NCBI GenBank assembly: GCA_018056765.1 | Contig: JAGPFA010000006.1 | Coordinates: 1 to 64,000, forward strand | Length of the DNA: 64,000 nucleotides | Direction: 5' to 3' | DNA from: Syntrophaceae bacterium | Lineage (GTDB): Bacteria > Desulfobacterota > Syntrophia > Syntrophales > Smithellaceae | Shown: positions 25,111 to 33,430 of the stretch, one piece after another | How the letters are laid out: the number at the start of each line of letters is the position of its first letter | Numbering within the stretch: position 1 is the stretch's first letter | The notes under the pieces: generated by a model | What the model was told of the DNA's origin: nothing | Databases searched by the model: none | What the model saw: the letters and a program-made list of their open reading frames with translations, nothing else | Translations under genes and position numbers: made by a program

Positions 25111-26352
25111 CTAATAGGAAATGATTTTCATAATCTCGTTACAATACGTTTTCGTGGCGCCTTTTGCGTGGTCAAGGGCGTCTCTGGCCATTTCCGCCTT
25201 TGGACGGTAGAGCTCCGGGTGAGAAATGACGGATACTGCCTCACGGGCGAGCTCGGATTCGTCTCTGACCGTGATGGTGAATTCCCCCACAACCTCCATC
25301 GCCCAGAGAAAATTATCCATATGCGGACCATGCAGTGTCGGCACACTCCAGGCGATCGGTTCGAGAGGATTTTGTCCGCCTGACTTGACAAGGCTTCCTC
25401 CGACAAACGCAACTGTCGCAAGGCCGTAGAAATCAAAAAGCTCACCTGTGGTGTCCAGAATCAAAATGTCCGCGTCGGCTGCCCCTTCGCTTCTTAAAGA
25501 CCAGGTCATACCCCGGTCGGTTGCCGCGCCGGTGATGAATGATATCCGGTCATGGTGGCGGGGTGCCACAATGCAGAAAACGTCGGGGATGTTTTTTCGT
25601 ATTTCTTCGATAGCTGTCACGACGAGAGCCTCTTCACCGGAGCGGATGCTTCCAGCGATGAAAACCGGTCTGTTGCCGATAGCCAGTTCTTTTTTGAGGG
25701 TGTCGGCACGTTCGCCTTTCAATGTTGTGACGGCGTCGAACTTGATATTGTCCGCCTGGGACACATTGTCCGCCCCCAGTGCCTTGAAGCGGAGGTAATC
25801 TCTGCTTCCCATGGCCAGTATACGGGTGTCTGCCAGGAGGCGACGCATGAGGGGCTTCACATACAAATAGCGTTTGAAAGCTTTAGTTGAAAGACGTGCG
25901 TTGATAATAATTACGGGCACATGGTTTGCCCCGGCTGCCATAATCATATTGGGCCATATTTCGGTCTCGGCAATGACCAGTGCTTTGGGGGCCAGATGGC
26001 GCATATATCGTTTCATAATCCGGCGAACATCAAATGGCTGGGGTATGACGATGTCCACTCCTTTTATCTCCTTGGCCGCCTGCCTGCCGGTTGCGGTCAT
26101 GGTGCTCAGACAGATTACAGTTTGAGGCTTCTGTTGTTTAAGGGTTTCAATCAGGCCGGCCAGTGCTTTTATCTCTCCCAGCGAAGCGCCATGAAACCAG
26201 ATCAGATCACCCGCGGGCCGGGGCGGCATCGTGAGGGCCAGCCTTTGACTGATTGTGTTTTTGAAATTGGGATGGTTGCGCACCGCCAGGCTCAGCGGCC
26301 AGACGATGAGGGAAGTTAAAAGACGGTAGATGAGAATAATGAGCTCAGACAT
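25111..26352 (-). CDS. waaA: 3-deoxy-D-manno-octulosonic acid (Kdo) transferase
   Basis: Adds Kdo from CMP-Kdo to lipid A precursors at the inner-membrane cytoplasmic face, the first step of LPS core assembly. The 413-aa protein has an N-terminal hydrophobic helix, then FHGASLGEI, the conserved acceptor-side motif with the catalytic Glu, ETEIWPN, NARLS, and PRHHDR with a GGSLVKSGGQNPLEP C-terminal sugar-nucleotide site. These are classic for GT30. It lies head to head with rfaE1, also an LPS inner-core gene. Confidence 0.95.
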   Translation of the reverse strand: MSELIILIYRLLTSLIVWPLSLAVRNHPNFKNTISQRLALTMPPRPAGDLIWFHGASLGEIKALAGLIETLKQQKPQTVICLSTMTATGRQAAKEIKGVDIVIPQPFDVRRIMKRYMRHLAPKALVIAETEIWPNMIMAAGANHVPVIIINARLSTKAFKRYLYVKPLMRRLLADTRILAMGSRDYLRFKALGADNVSQADNIKFDAVTTLKGERADTLKKELAIGNRPVFIAGSIRSGEEALVVTAIEEIRKNIPDVFCIVAPRHHDRISFITGAATDRGMTWSLRSEGAADADILILDTTGELFDFYGLATVAFVGGSLVKSGGQNPLEPIAWSVPTLHGPHMDNFLWAMEVVGEFTITVRDESELAREAVSVISHPELYRPKAEMARDALDHAKGATKTYCNEIMKIISY

Positions 26353-26498
26353 GACAAACTGCCTTTCACTGAGGCCGCCCGAAGTTTCCAGACGGGTATA
26401 GGCCGAATCGACAAGACTATAGGGAGACGAAAATCAGGTGTCAAGGAAAGATTGGTGCATGAAACAGGCGAAGGCTTAAAAACCGGCCATGAAAATGT

Positions 26499-26527
26499 TT
26501 GACAAAATCCTCTGTTGATAATAAAGT
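26499..26527 (+). promoter_or_regulatory. Predicted sigma70 promoter of the rfaE1 gene cluster
   Basis: TTGACA (26499-26504), a 17-base spacer and TAAAGT (26522-26527) lie about 75 bases before the rfaE1 start. Confidence 0.5.
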
Positions 26528-26603
26528 TTCTCAGTTTTCATTAAATACAGCGCGCGTTGCGCTTTTTTTGTGGTTTGCCGATGCCGCAGAGGGTGTGTGA
26601 TAA

Positions 26604-27593
26604 ATGACGGGGAAACACTCCAGACATAAAGAGTTGGCGATTATCGCCGATTTTGCGAACTCCGGAGTGCTGGTTGTCGGAGATGTTATGATGGACCACT
26701 TTATCTGGGGACGAGTCTCGCGAATTTCCCCGGAGGCTCCGGTGCCCGTTGTCGACATTCAGAAGGACTCCATGATGCTCGGCGGCTGTGCCAACGTCCT
26801 CAATACGATTTATACGATGGGCGGCAGGGTTTATATGGCGGGGGTAATCGGCGCCGACGATGTGGGCCGTGAGCTGCTCAGGCAGTTGAAGATTCGCCAG
26901 ATCGATAAGTCGGGTATCATCATTGAAAAGGAAAGGCCGACAACGCTGAAAACAAGAATCGTCGCTCACGGTCAGCAGGTTGTCCGGTTTGACAGGGAAA
27001 GCCGGCGGGCGATTGCCAAAAAGAGCACAGAGAAAATACTTCGTTATGTGAAGTCACTGGCAGGCTGTGTCGGAGCCATTGTCGTTTCCGACTATAACAA
27101 GGGAGTTGTCACGGGAAAGCTGATGGAGGGGATCAGAAACATTGCGGCGGATGCCGGCATTTTTTTGTGCGTCGACCCCAAGCAAAGCGATTTTTCCATT
27201 TATGCCGGCGCGGATATGATCACTCCCAATCATCTGGAAGCGCAACGGGCCGCCGGCATGGAAGCACAAGGGGCGGAGGAACTGATTGCTTTGGGGGAGA
27301 CACTGCTGAACAAGTATCGGTTCCGGGCATTACTCATTACCAGGGGAGAAGAAGGGATGAGTCTGTTTGAAAACGGCCCTCCCGTAACCCATACTCATTT
27401 TCTTGCCCGCGCCAAAGAAGTATACGATGTCACCGGAGCAGGTGACACGGTTGTCGGGGTCCTGGCGCTGGCTCTGGCGGCACGGGCAAATTTAAAGGAG
27501 GCGACCTCTCTGGCCAATCATGCCGCGGGGATTGTGGTGGGCAAAGTGGGTACGTCTACCGTATCCAGGGAAGAACTCATCGGCGCGCTATGA
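26604..27593 (+). CDS. rfaE1: D-glycero-beta-D-manno-heptose-7-phosphate kinase
   Basis: PfkB-family kinase that phosphorylates heptose 7-phosphate to the 1,7-bisphosphate in ADP-heptose synthesis for the LPS core. The 329-aa protein equals the kinase half of HldE only: VVGDVMMDHFIWG at the N-terminus (substrate site), and DVTGAGDTVVGVLALAL near 275-290 with the catalytic Asp. The adenylyltransferase half (RfaE2) is not fused and not seen here. It overlaps the next gene by 4 bases. Confidence 0.93.
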   Translation: MTGKHSRHKELAIIADFANSGVLVVGDVMMDHFIWGRVSRISPEAPVPVVDIQKDSMMLGGCANVLNTIYTMGGRVYMAGVIGADDVGRELLRQLKIRQIDKSGIIIEKERPTTLKTRIVAHGQQVVRFDRESRRAIAKKSTEKILRYVKSLAGCVGAIVVSDYNKGVVTGKLMEGIRNIAADAGIFLCVDPKQSDFSIYAGADMITPNHLEAQRAAGMEAQGAEELIALGETLLNKYRFRALLITRGEEGMSLFENGPPVTHTHFLARAKEVYDVTGAGDTVVGVLALALAARANLKEATSLANHAAGIVVGKVGTSTVSREELIGAL

Positions 27594-28141
27594 GTAAACC
27601 AACCGACGCTGAGCCGGTCAAACTCATTTTCAGTGTTTTTGCCCCGGCTTTGGAAAACATCAACGATGTCGTCGAGAAATTGTCGGCCCTGTACGGCCGG
27701 CCTGATTTCATAAGTGCCTGGATGCCGTTTGATTACACCGATTATTACCAGGCGGAAATGGGGCGTGGACTCGGCAGGCGCTTCTTGTCAATGGAGGAGC
27801 TGATCAGGCCGGAGACGCTCCCGGACATCAAACTGGCGGCAAATAACCTGGAAAATGAAGCGTCAAAAGAAGGACGACGGTCGGTTAACATTGATCCCGG
27901 CTATTTGTCGGCAGCCCACCTGATCCTGGCGACAGGCAAAGGTTACACTCACAGGCCTTACCTGCGCGACGGGATTTATGCCGATCTGACATTGATATAT
28001 CAGGAGAAAAAATTTTTATCTTTACCCTGGACTTATCCTGATTACGCCGACGCCGGACAACTGACCATGTTCGGAGTGATCCGTGCCAGGTATTTATTGC
28101 AGTTGAAGATGCTCAAGGCAGCAGAAAAGACAGGCAAATAA
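27590..28141 (+). CDS. DUF4416 family protein
   Basis: 183 aa, unknown function. The sequence fits DUF4416: PVKLIFSVFAP at the start, MPFDYTDYYQAEMG and FISMEELI-like FLSMEEL, then NIDPGYL and a GIYADLTL stretch. No membrane segment or signal. It is translationally coupled to rfaE1 (ATGA overlap) and followed within 15 bases by yicC, so it shares the operon with LPS and nucleotide genes. Confidence 0.85.
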   Translation: MSKPTDAEPVKLIFSVFAPALENINDVVEKLSALYGRPDFISAWMPFDYTDYYQAEMGRGLGRRFLSMEELIRPETLPDIKLAANNLENEASKEGRRSVNIDPGYLSAAHLILATGKGYTHRPYLRDGIYADLTLIYQEKKFLSLPWTYPDYADAGQLTMFGVIRARYLLQLKMLKAAEKTGK

Positions 28142-28156
28142 TCAGAGGATGCAAAT

Positions 28157-29035
28157 ATGATAAAAAGTATGACGGGTTACGGACGGGTGGAGACAATGTA
28201 CGGCGGCCGCAATGTTGTTGTCGAGGCGAAGTCCGTAAACCACAGGTTTCTGGAGATTTCTCTGAAAATGCCCTCCGTACTTTTTCCACTGGAGCCGGAG
28301 TATAAAAAGAAGATAGCAGAAAGATTCAAGCGCGGCCGGATTGATGTTTCGATACGTCTGGAGGGCGAGGATGCCGAATTGTCCGGTATCAATCTTAATA
28401 TCGATACAGCGCGCGGCTATTTCAATGCCCTGATGCGCCTCAAAGAAGAATTTGGCATTCAAGAGCCGGTTACCATCAGGGATATGATTTCCTTCAGGGA
28501 TATTTTTGCGCCTTCTGCCGACAAAGAACTCGACGCGCCTTTTTTGGGGCAGGTGGAAAAAACACTTCAGGAAGCCCTGTCGATACTGGTTGGCATGAGG
28601 CAGGATGAAGGTATTTCGCTGTTTTCCGATATGCAGATGAGGTTACAGGGCATCCGGGAAATGGTAGAGACGATGCGAGTCCGGTCACCGCAGGTGGTAA
28701 TGGATTATCAGAAACGTCTATCCGTCAGGATTAAAGACCTGGCCGCCGGATTCGAGCTGGACGATGCACGCCTGGCCCAGGAAGTGGCCATCATGGCGGA
28801 GCGCTGCGATATTACCGAAGAGCTCGTCCGTATGGGGAGCCATATTTCTCAGTTTGAAGGGCTGCTCAAAAGCGATGAGGCCGAGGGCAGAAAAATCGAT
28901 TTTCTCCTGCAGGAAATGAATCGGGAAATTAACACCATCGGTTCAAAATGCAATGATCTGGAGATCGCCCGTCAGGTCATTGAGGCAAAAAGTGAACTGG
29001 GCAAGTTGCGCGAGCAGGCGCAGAATATTGAGTAG
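28157..29035 (+). CDS. yicC: YicC/YloC-family endoribonuclease
   Basis: 292 aa, full length for the family, members of which act as Mn-dependent endoribonucleases. It has IKSMTGYGR at the N-terminus, VEAKSVNHRFLEI, and the C-terminal signature EGRKIDFLLQEMNREINTIGSKC. Typically yicC lies before gmk and rpoZ, as here. Confidence 0.93.
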   Translation: MIKSMTGYGRVETMYGGRNVVVEAKSVNHRFLEISLKMPSVLFPLEPEYKKKIAERFKRGRIDVSIRLEGEDAELSGINLNIDTARGYFNALMRLKEEFGIQEPVTIRDMISFRDIFAPSADKELDAPFLGQVEKTLQEALSILVGMRQDEGISLFSDMQMRLQGIREMVETMRVRSPQVVMDYQKRLSVRIKDLAAGFELDDARLAQEVAIMAERCDITEELVRMGSHISQFEGLLKSDEAEGRKIDFLLQEMNREINTIGSKCNDLEIARQVIEAKSELGKLREQAQNIE

Positions 29036-29036
29036 C

Positions 29037-29654
29037 ATGGATAAAGGTTTGATCATCGTGCTTTCCGCCCCCTCCGGGACCGGGAAAAGCAGTATTTGCC
29101 GGCATCTGTTGAAGGCGCACCCGGAAATCGGGTTTTCGGTTTCTTATACTTCGCGAAAACCCCGCCCCGACGAAACAGAAGGGAAAGACTATCACTTTAT
29201 TTCCCGTCAGGATTTCCATGAGCGCATTGGGCGGGGGGAGTTTGTCGAGTGGGTGGAAAATTACGGTAACTTCTACGGAACATCCGCCAACGCCATTGAA
29301 TGTGCCCTAAAAGATGGCAAAGACCTGCTTTTGGACATCGAGCCCCGCGGTGCGCAGGCCATCAAAAAGAGATTTCCGGACGCGGTATTTGTTTTTGTCC
29401 TGCCTCCCTCGCTGGAGGAGCTTCTCCGGCGCCTGGAAAAGCGGGGACATGAGACCCAGGAGGCGATTAAAAAAAGATTCGCACAGGCAGAAAGTGAATT
29501 AAGGGAAGTTTTGTGGTATGATTATGTAATTTTTAACGAAGATCTGGAAACAGCCATTGATCAGATGATGGCCATTTACACAGCGGAGAAATGCAAAACC
29601 AGTCGTCTGCGCGGCAGGATAGACTGTTTATTGAATTCAGCCGGAAAAGTTTAG
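29037..29654 (+). CDS. gmk: Guanylate kinase
   Basis: Phosphorylates GMP to GDP. The ATG at 29037 just after the yicC stop gives a 205-aa protein starting MDKGLIIVLSAPSGTGKSS, with the P-loop at SGTGKSS, followed by TSRKPRPDE and GKDYHFIS, the GMP site, and a DIEPRGAQ stretch. Many genomes have remA between yicC and gmk; here it is absent. Confidence 0.97.
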   Translation: MDKGLIIVLSAPSGTGKSSICRHLLKAHPEIGFSVSYTSRKPRPDETEGKDYHFISRQDFHERIGRGEFVEWVENYGNFYGTSANAIECALKDGKDLLLDIEPRGAQAIKKRFPDAVFVFVLPPSLEELLRRLEKRGHETQEAIKKRFAQAESELREVLWYDYVIFNEDLETAIDQMMAIYTAEKCKTSRLRGRIDCLLNSAGKV

Positions 29655-29669
29655 GGAGGTTTTAGTTGT

Positions 29670-29939
29670 ATGGCAAGAATCACAGTTGAAGATTCATTGA
29701 GAATGGCCAAGACCAGGTTTGGTCTTGTGTCTCTGGCTTCATTGCGGGCACGTCAGCTGCTCAAAGGGGCAAAGCCGATTTTGGAGAGTAAAAACAGGGA
29801 GATTGTACTGGCACTCAGAGAGATCGCCGCAGGAAAGGTTAGCTACGCTCATCCGGAGTACCTGAAGGGCTCTAAAGAAGATTTCAAACCGATTCCGGAC
29901 AGCACGGAATTCATCGGCGATGAAGAATATCTCGAATAG
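29670..29939 (+). CDS. rpoZ: RNA polymerase omega subunit
   Basis: Small RNAP assembly subunit (89 aa) that clamps the beta' C-terminus. MARITVEDSL at the start, then RFGLVSLASLRARQLLKG with the family's conserved RA-Q-L spacing, and an acidic tail. It follows gmk by 15 bases; its last 20 bases overlap pyrF. Confidence 0.94.
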   Translation: MARITVEDSLRMAKTRFGLVSLASLRARQLLKGAKPILESKNREIVLALREIAAGKVSYAHPEYLKGSKEDFKPIPDSTEFIGDEEYLE

Positions 29940-30678
29940 CGACGCGGCCGGAAAGCTGATTTTTGCTCTGGATGCAGCCGGCCTCAGGGAGGCTATGCCT
30001 TGGATTACCCTTCTTTCCGGGCATGTCGGTATGTTTAAAGTTGGTAAAGAGCTCTTTACCGCAGCCGGTCCGGGAATAATCGAGCGCATCAAGCGAAACG
30101 GCGGTCGTGTTTTTCTGGATCTGAAGTTTCATGATATTCCCAATACGGTTGCCCGGGCCGCCGAAGCGGCAGTAAAAATGAACGTGGATATGTTCAATAT
30201 CCATGCGGCGGGGGGCGGCAAAATGATGAGAGAAGCGATTCATGCTGCAGTGGCCACTGCCGAAAAACAGGGCACAACACCTCCGGTCGTTCTGGCTGTG
30301 ACCGTTTTGACCAGCCTCAACGACGCGGATCTGGCCGAAATCGGCTATGACAGGACAACAGATGACCTGGTGTTGCATTTGGCCCGGTTGGCCAAAAAGT
30401 CGGGAGCGTCAGGCGTTGTAGCGTCTCCACAGGATATCGCGGCATTGCGCAGTGAACTGGGCTCAGACTTTGTTATCGTTACCCCCGGCATTCGGGATAC
30501 GTCCCAGCCGCCGGCAGACGACCAGAAAAGAACGCTTGGCGCCTTTGACGCGATAGCGGCGGGGGCCGATTATATTGTTGTCGGCAGACCCATCAGACAG
30601 GCGGCGGATCCGCTGGAGGCATGTCGCCGCATTACGGAAGAAATTGCCCGCGGACTAGCTGACGGGAAGCACCTGTAA
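29920..30678 (+). CDS. pyrF: Orotidine 5'-phosphate decarboxylase
   Basis: Final step of UMP synthesis: OMP to UMP plus CO2. The 252-aa protein has LIFALDA, GMFKVGKELFTAAGP, the catalytic FLDLKFHDIPNTV signature with its Asp-Lys-Asp set, and GADYIVVGRPIRQA near the end. It is of the bacterial class I length. The start overlaps rpoZ by 20 bases, which is unusual but is the only fitting start. Confidence 0.95.
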   Translation: MKNISNSDAAGKLIFALDAAGLREAMPWITLLSGHVGMFKVGKELFTAAGPGIIERIKRNGGRVFLDLKFHDIPNTVARAAEAAVKMNVDMFNIHAAGGGKMMREAIHAAVATAEKQGTTPPVVLAVTVLTSLNDADLAEIGYDRTTDDLVLHLARLAKKSGASGVVASPQDIAALRSELGSDFVIVTPGIRDTSQPPADDQKRTLGAFDAIAAGADYIVVGRPIRQAADPLEACRRITEEIARGLADGKHL

Positions 30679-30709
30679 TGCTTTTTACCCGTGCACGGAA
30701 GGTGACCAG

Positions 30710-31459
30710 ATGGAGGCGGTTTACGGCATCAATGCGGTCAGGATTTTGCTTGCCGGGGTCCATACTCCCCTGAAAAAAATCATTATTGCCAACGGACGCG
30801 GCGGCGTATCCGTCAGAGAAATTATCGATGCGGCCAGAAGCAAGAATATTCCCCTCGAATGGAAGGAACGAGCTTATCTGGACAGGCTTGCCGGCGGGAC
30901 GGATCATCAGGGGGTGGCGGCCCTCCGTGAGCCGTTCAGGTACGCCGGTCTCGACGATGTGCTGAAAAACCGCAGCCCCGGTTTTTCAACCGACTTTATT
31001 GTTATTCTTGACAGTATCCTCGACCCGCATAATCTTGGTTCAATCATCCGCACCTCTCACTGCCTGGGGGCAAACGGGATTATCCTGCCTGCCGACCGTG
31101 CGGCACAGGTTACCTCTGCGGTCATCAAGGTTTCGGCGGGCAGTGCCGCTCAGTTGCCGATCGCCTGTGTGACGAATCTGGCGCGTGTGATTGATGAACT
31201 TAAAGAAAAAGGTTTTTGGGTTTTCGGGGCTGATGCCCATGAAGGCGGCAGTATAAGACAGCATGATTTCCGCACTTCCACAGCCCTGATTCTGGGCGGA
31301 GAAGCAAAGGGAATGAGGCGGCTCATCAGAAAAAAATGTGATTTTCTGGTTACCATTCCCATGACGCGAGGATTCGACTCTCTCAATGTAGCGGTTGCCG
31401 CCGGTATCATTCAATATGAGATTCTTCTACAGAGAATTGCCAAAAACGACGATAATTAA
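30710..31459 (+). CDS. rlmB: TrmH/RlmB-family 23S rRNA 2'-O-methyltransferase
   Basis: SPOUT methyltransferase, probably modifying a guanosine (Gm2251 in E. coli numbering) of 23S rRNA. The 249-aa protein has a short N-terminal substrate domain (VYGINAVRILL), motif 1 DSILDPHNLGSIIRTS with the catalytic Arg, LGGEAKGMRRLI and the motif 3 SLNVAVAAGI. Other TrmH paralogues share these, so the exact rRNA position is inferred. Confidence 0.9.
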   Translation: MEAVYGINAVRILLAGVHTPLKKIIIANGRGGVSVREIIDAARSKNIPLEWKERAYLDRLAGGTDHQGVAALREPFRYAGLDDVLKNRSPGFSTDFIVILDSILDPHNLGSIIRTSHCLGANGIILPADRAAQVTSAVIKVSAGSAAQLPIACVTNLARVIDELKEKGFWVFGADAHEGGSIRQHDFRTSTALILGGEAKGMRRLIRKKCDFLVTIPMTRGFDSLNVAVAAGIIQYEILLQRIAKNDDN

Positions 31460-31574
31460 TATAAACATATAGGATTTAATTATTTAAATTTAACTTGTTG
31501 AAATTACATAGAAGGTGTTTTAATATACAAAGACGTGTCAGAACACTATCATCCACAAAGAAAGGATTTTAACT

Positions 31575-32783
31575 ATGCCGATTTTCCTTTGGGAAGGGAC
31601 GACAAAAAGAGATGAAGTGAAAAAAGGCGAAATAGAGGCAGCCGACGAAGCGGCGGCACGAATGATTTTAAGGCGGCAGGGATTTAAAACACTCGATGTG
31701 CGCCAAAAGCCGAAAGACCTTCTGGAATACCTTCCTTTCCTGGCCGGAAGAGTAAAGGAAAAGGAAGTGGTAGTTTTCTGTCGTGTCTTTTCCACCATGA
31801 TCAATGCCGGCCTCCCCCTGATCCAATGCCTTGATCTTCTGGCTGAGCAGGAAGAAAATAAGGCTTTCGCCAAGGTCATCCGCACCGTGAAGGAAGATAT
31901 CGAGGGGGGCAGCAGCCTGACGGACGCGCTGAAAAAACACCCGAAGGTTTTTGATGAACTGTTTGTGAACCTGATTGCCGCCGGTGAGGCGGGCGGTATT
32001 CTAGATGTTGTTTTGGGACGGCTTTCCAATTATCTGGAAAAGGCGCTGAAACTCAAAAGAAAAGTCAAAAGCGCGATGACTTATCCGGCGGCCGTACTGG
32101 TTATTTCATTTCTGGTCGTCGCGTTGCTTTTGATTAAAGTCATACCCGTCTTTCAGAAAATGTTTGAAGGTTCGGGCAGTGAACTTCCCGGGCCGACGGC
32201 CATGGTTATCGCCATGAGTGATTTCGCGCAAAGCTACTGGTGGATCATTCTCGGAATTATTTTTGTTTGCATCTTCGCTTTTCGACAGTTCTACAAGACG
32301 GAAAGGGGACGCTTGATGATTGATTCCGCCCTTTTGCGTGTGCCGGTTTTCGGTCCCGTGCTCAGGAAGGTTGCCGTGGCCAAATTTTCGCGTACCATGG
32401 CCACCATGATGAGTTCCGGCGTGCCGATTCTGGAAGGTTTGGTCATTGTCAGCAAAACGGCGGGAAACGTCATTGTCGAGAACGCGCTTTTGAAAACACG
32501 CATGGCGATCAGCGAGGGGCAGCCGATTGCCGAGCCTTTGGCCGCTTCGGGTATTTTCCCGCCAATGGTTGTTCAGATGATCGCCGTGGGCGAGGCCACC
32601 GGCGCCCTGGATGTCATGCTCAACAAAATCGCTGACTTTTATGATGATGAAGTGGACGCGGCAGTGGAAGCGATGACATCGCTTCTTGAACCGGTGATGA
32701 TGGTTTTCCTGGGAGGCATTGTCGGCAGCATGATCGTGGCCATGTATCTGCCGATCTTCAAGCTGGCATCCGTTGTCGGATAA
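31575..32783 (+). CDS. pilC: Type IV pilus / type II secretion inner-membrane protein
   Basis: Platform protein of pilus assembly that couples the PilB/PilT ATPases to pilin insertion. The 402-aa protein has two T2SSF domains, near residues 60-190 and 265-390, each with a conserved [13 protein letters not shown]-like or [13 protein letters not shown]-like stretch. Hydrophobic helices lie near 165-190, 215-235 and 375-395. It stands alone: no pilB, pilT, or pilin gene is adjacent. A GspF role is possible, but the sequence is closer to PilC. Confidence 0.9.
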   Translation: MPIFLWEGTTKRDEVKKGEIEAADEAAARMILRRQGFKTLDVRQKPKDLLEYLPFLAGRVKEKEVVVFCRVFSTMINAGLPLIQCLDLLAEQEENKAFAKVIRTVKEDIEGGSSLTDALKKHPKVFDELFVNLIAAGEAGGILDVVLGRLSNYLEKALKLKRKVKSAMTYPAAVLVISFLVVALLLIKVIPVFQKMFEGSGSELPGPTAMVIAMSDFAQSYWWIILGIIFVCIFAFRQFYKTERGRLMIDSALLRVPVFGPVLRKVAVAKFSRTMATMMSSGVPILEGLVIVSKTAGNVIVENALLKTRMAISEGQPIAEPLAASGIFPPMVVQMIAVGEATGALDVMLNKIADFYDDEVDAAVEAMTSLLEPVMMVFLGGIVGSMIVAMYLPIFKLASVVG

Positions 32784-32787
32784 AAAA

Positions 32788-32864
32788 TGGTCGGGATGGC
32801 GCGATTTGAACGCGCGACTCCTGCGTCCCGAACGCAGTGCCCTACCAGGCTGGGCCACATCCCG
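32788..32864 (-). tRNA. tRNA-Pro (CGG)
   Basis: 77 bases with CCA encoded. The acceptor arms CGGGATG and CATCCCG pair perfectly. The anticodon stem CTGCG/CGCAG holds the loop TTCGGGA, anticodon CGG. The T loop is TTCAAAT. It is convergent with pilC. Confidence 0.97.
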
Positions 32865-32955
32865 ACACGGCCGGGACGTTATAAAATTTATTGTGAAATG
32901 TCCATATGTTTTTTGAAGACTTTATTTAAAATTTATAACTGAAAGAGCAGTATCC

Positions 32956-33372
32956 GTGATTATTTATGATATCAAATGTGAAAACGGTCATAAGTTCGAG
33001 GGCTGGTTTAAAGACCGCGAGGCCTGGCTGGAGCAAAGCGCGCAAAAACTTGTCTGCTGCCCGGTCTGTCACAGTGCTAACGTCGAAATAGCACCGTCAT
33101 CGATTGCCATTATGGGCAAAGGGGGAAAAAAGAAGGATGAAAGCAATAGAACACAGACCGGCTTTGTCCCCTCTTTGCAGTCCCTGCATCAGTATATCGC
33201 CGAGAATTTCGAGGATGTCGGCAGTAAATTTTCCGAAGTGGCGCTGAAAATTCACTTTGGCGAAGAAGAAAAACGAAACATCAGAGGCACAACAACCCCT
33301 GAGGAAGAAGTAACCCTCAAAGAAGAAGGTGTTTCGTTTATAAAAATCCCACTGCCGAAAATGGACAGCTGA
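32956..33372 (+). CDS. DUF1178 family zinc-ribbon-like protein
   Basis: 138 aa, unknown function. IIYDIKCENGHKFEGWF at the start and the CCPVCHSANVE pair suggest a rubredoxin/zinc-ribbon-like metal site, the DUF1178 signature. A Lys/Glu-rich middle and an acidic C-terminus follow. GTG start. No obvious operon partner. Confidence 0.85.
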   Translation: MIIYDIKCENGHKFEGWFKDREAWLEQSAQKLVCCPVCHSANVEIAPSSIAIMGKGGKKKDESNRTQTGFVPSLQSLHQYIAENFEDVGSKFSEVALKIHFGEEEKRNIRGTTTPEEEVTLKEEGVSFIKIPLPKMDS

Positions 33373-33430
33373 TCAAATTTTAATTCAGGATGACTTCTTA
33401 AAGCTGCCGGAAAGACACTGACGCGAAAGA

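Noticed and set aside
25087-26319. Several plus-strand open frames opposite waaA
   Set aside because: They are antisense shadows of a well-supported gene.
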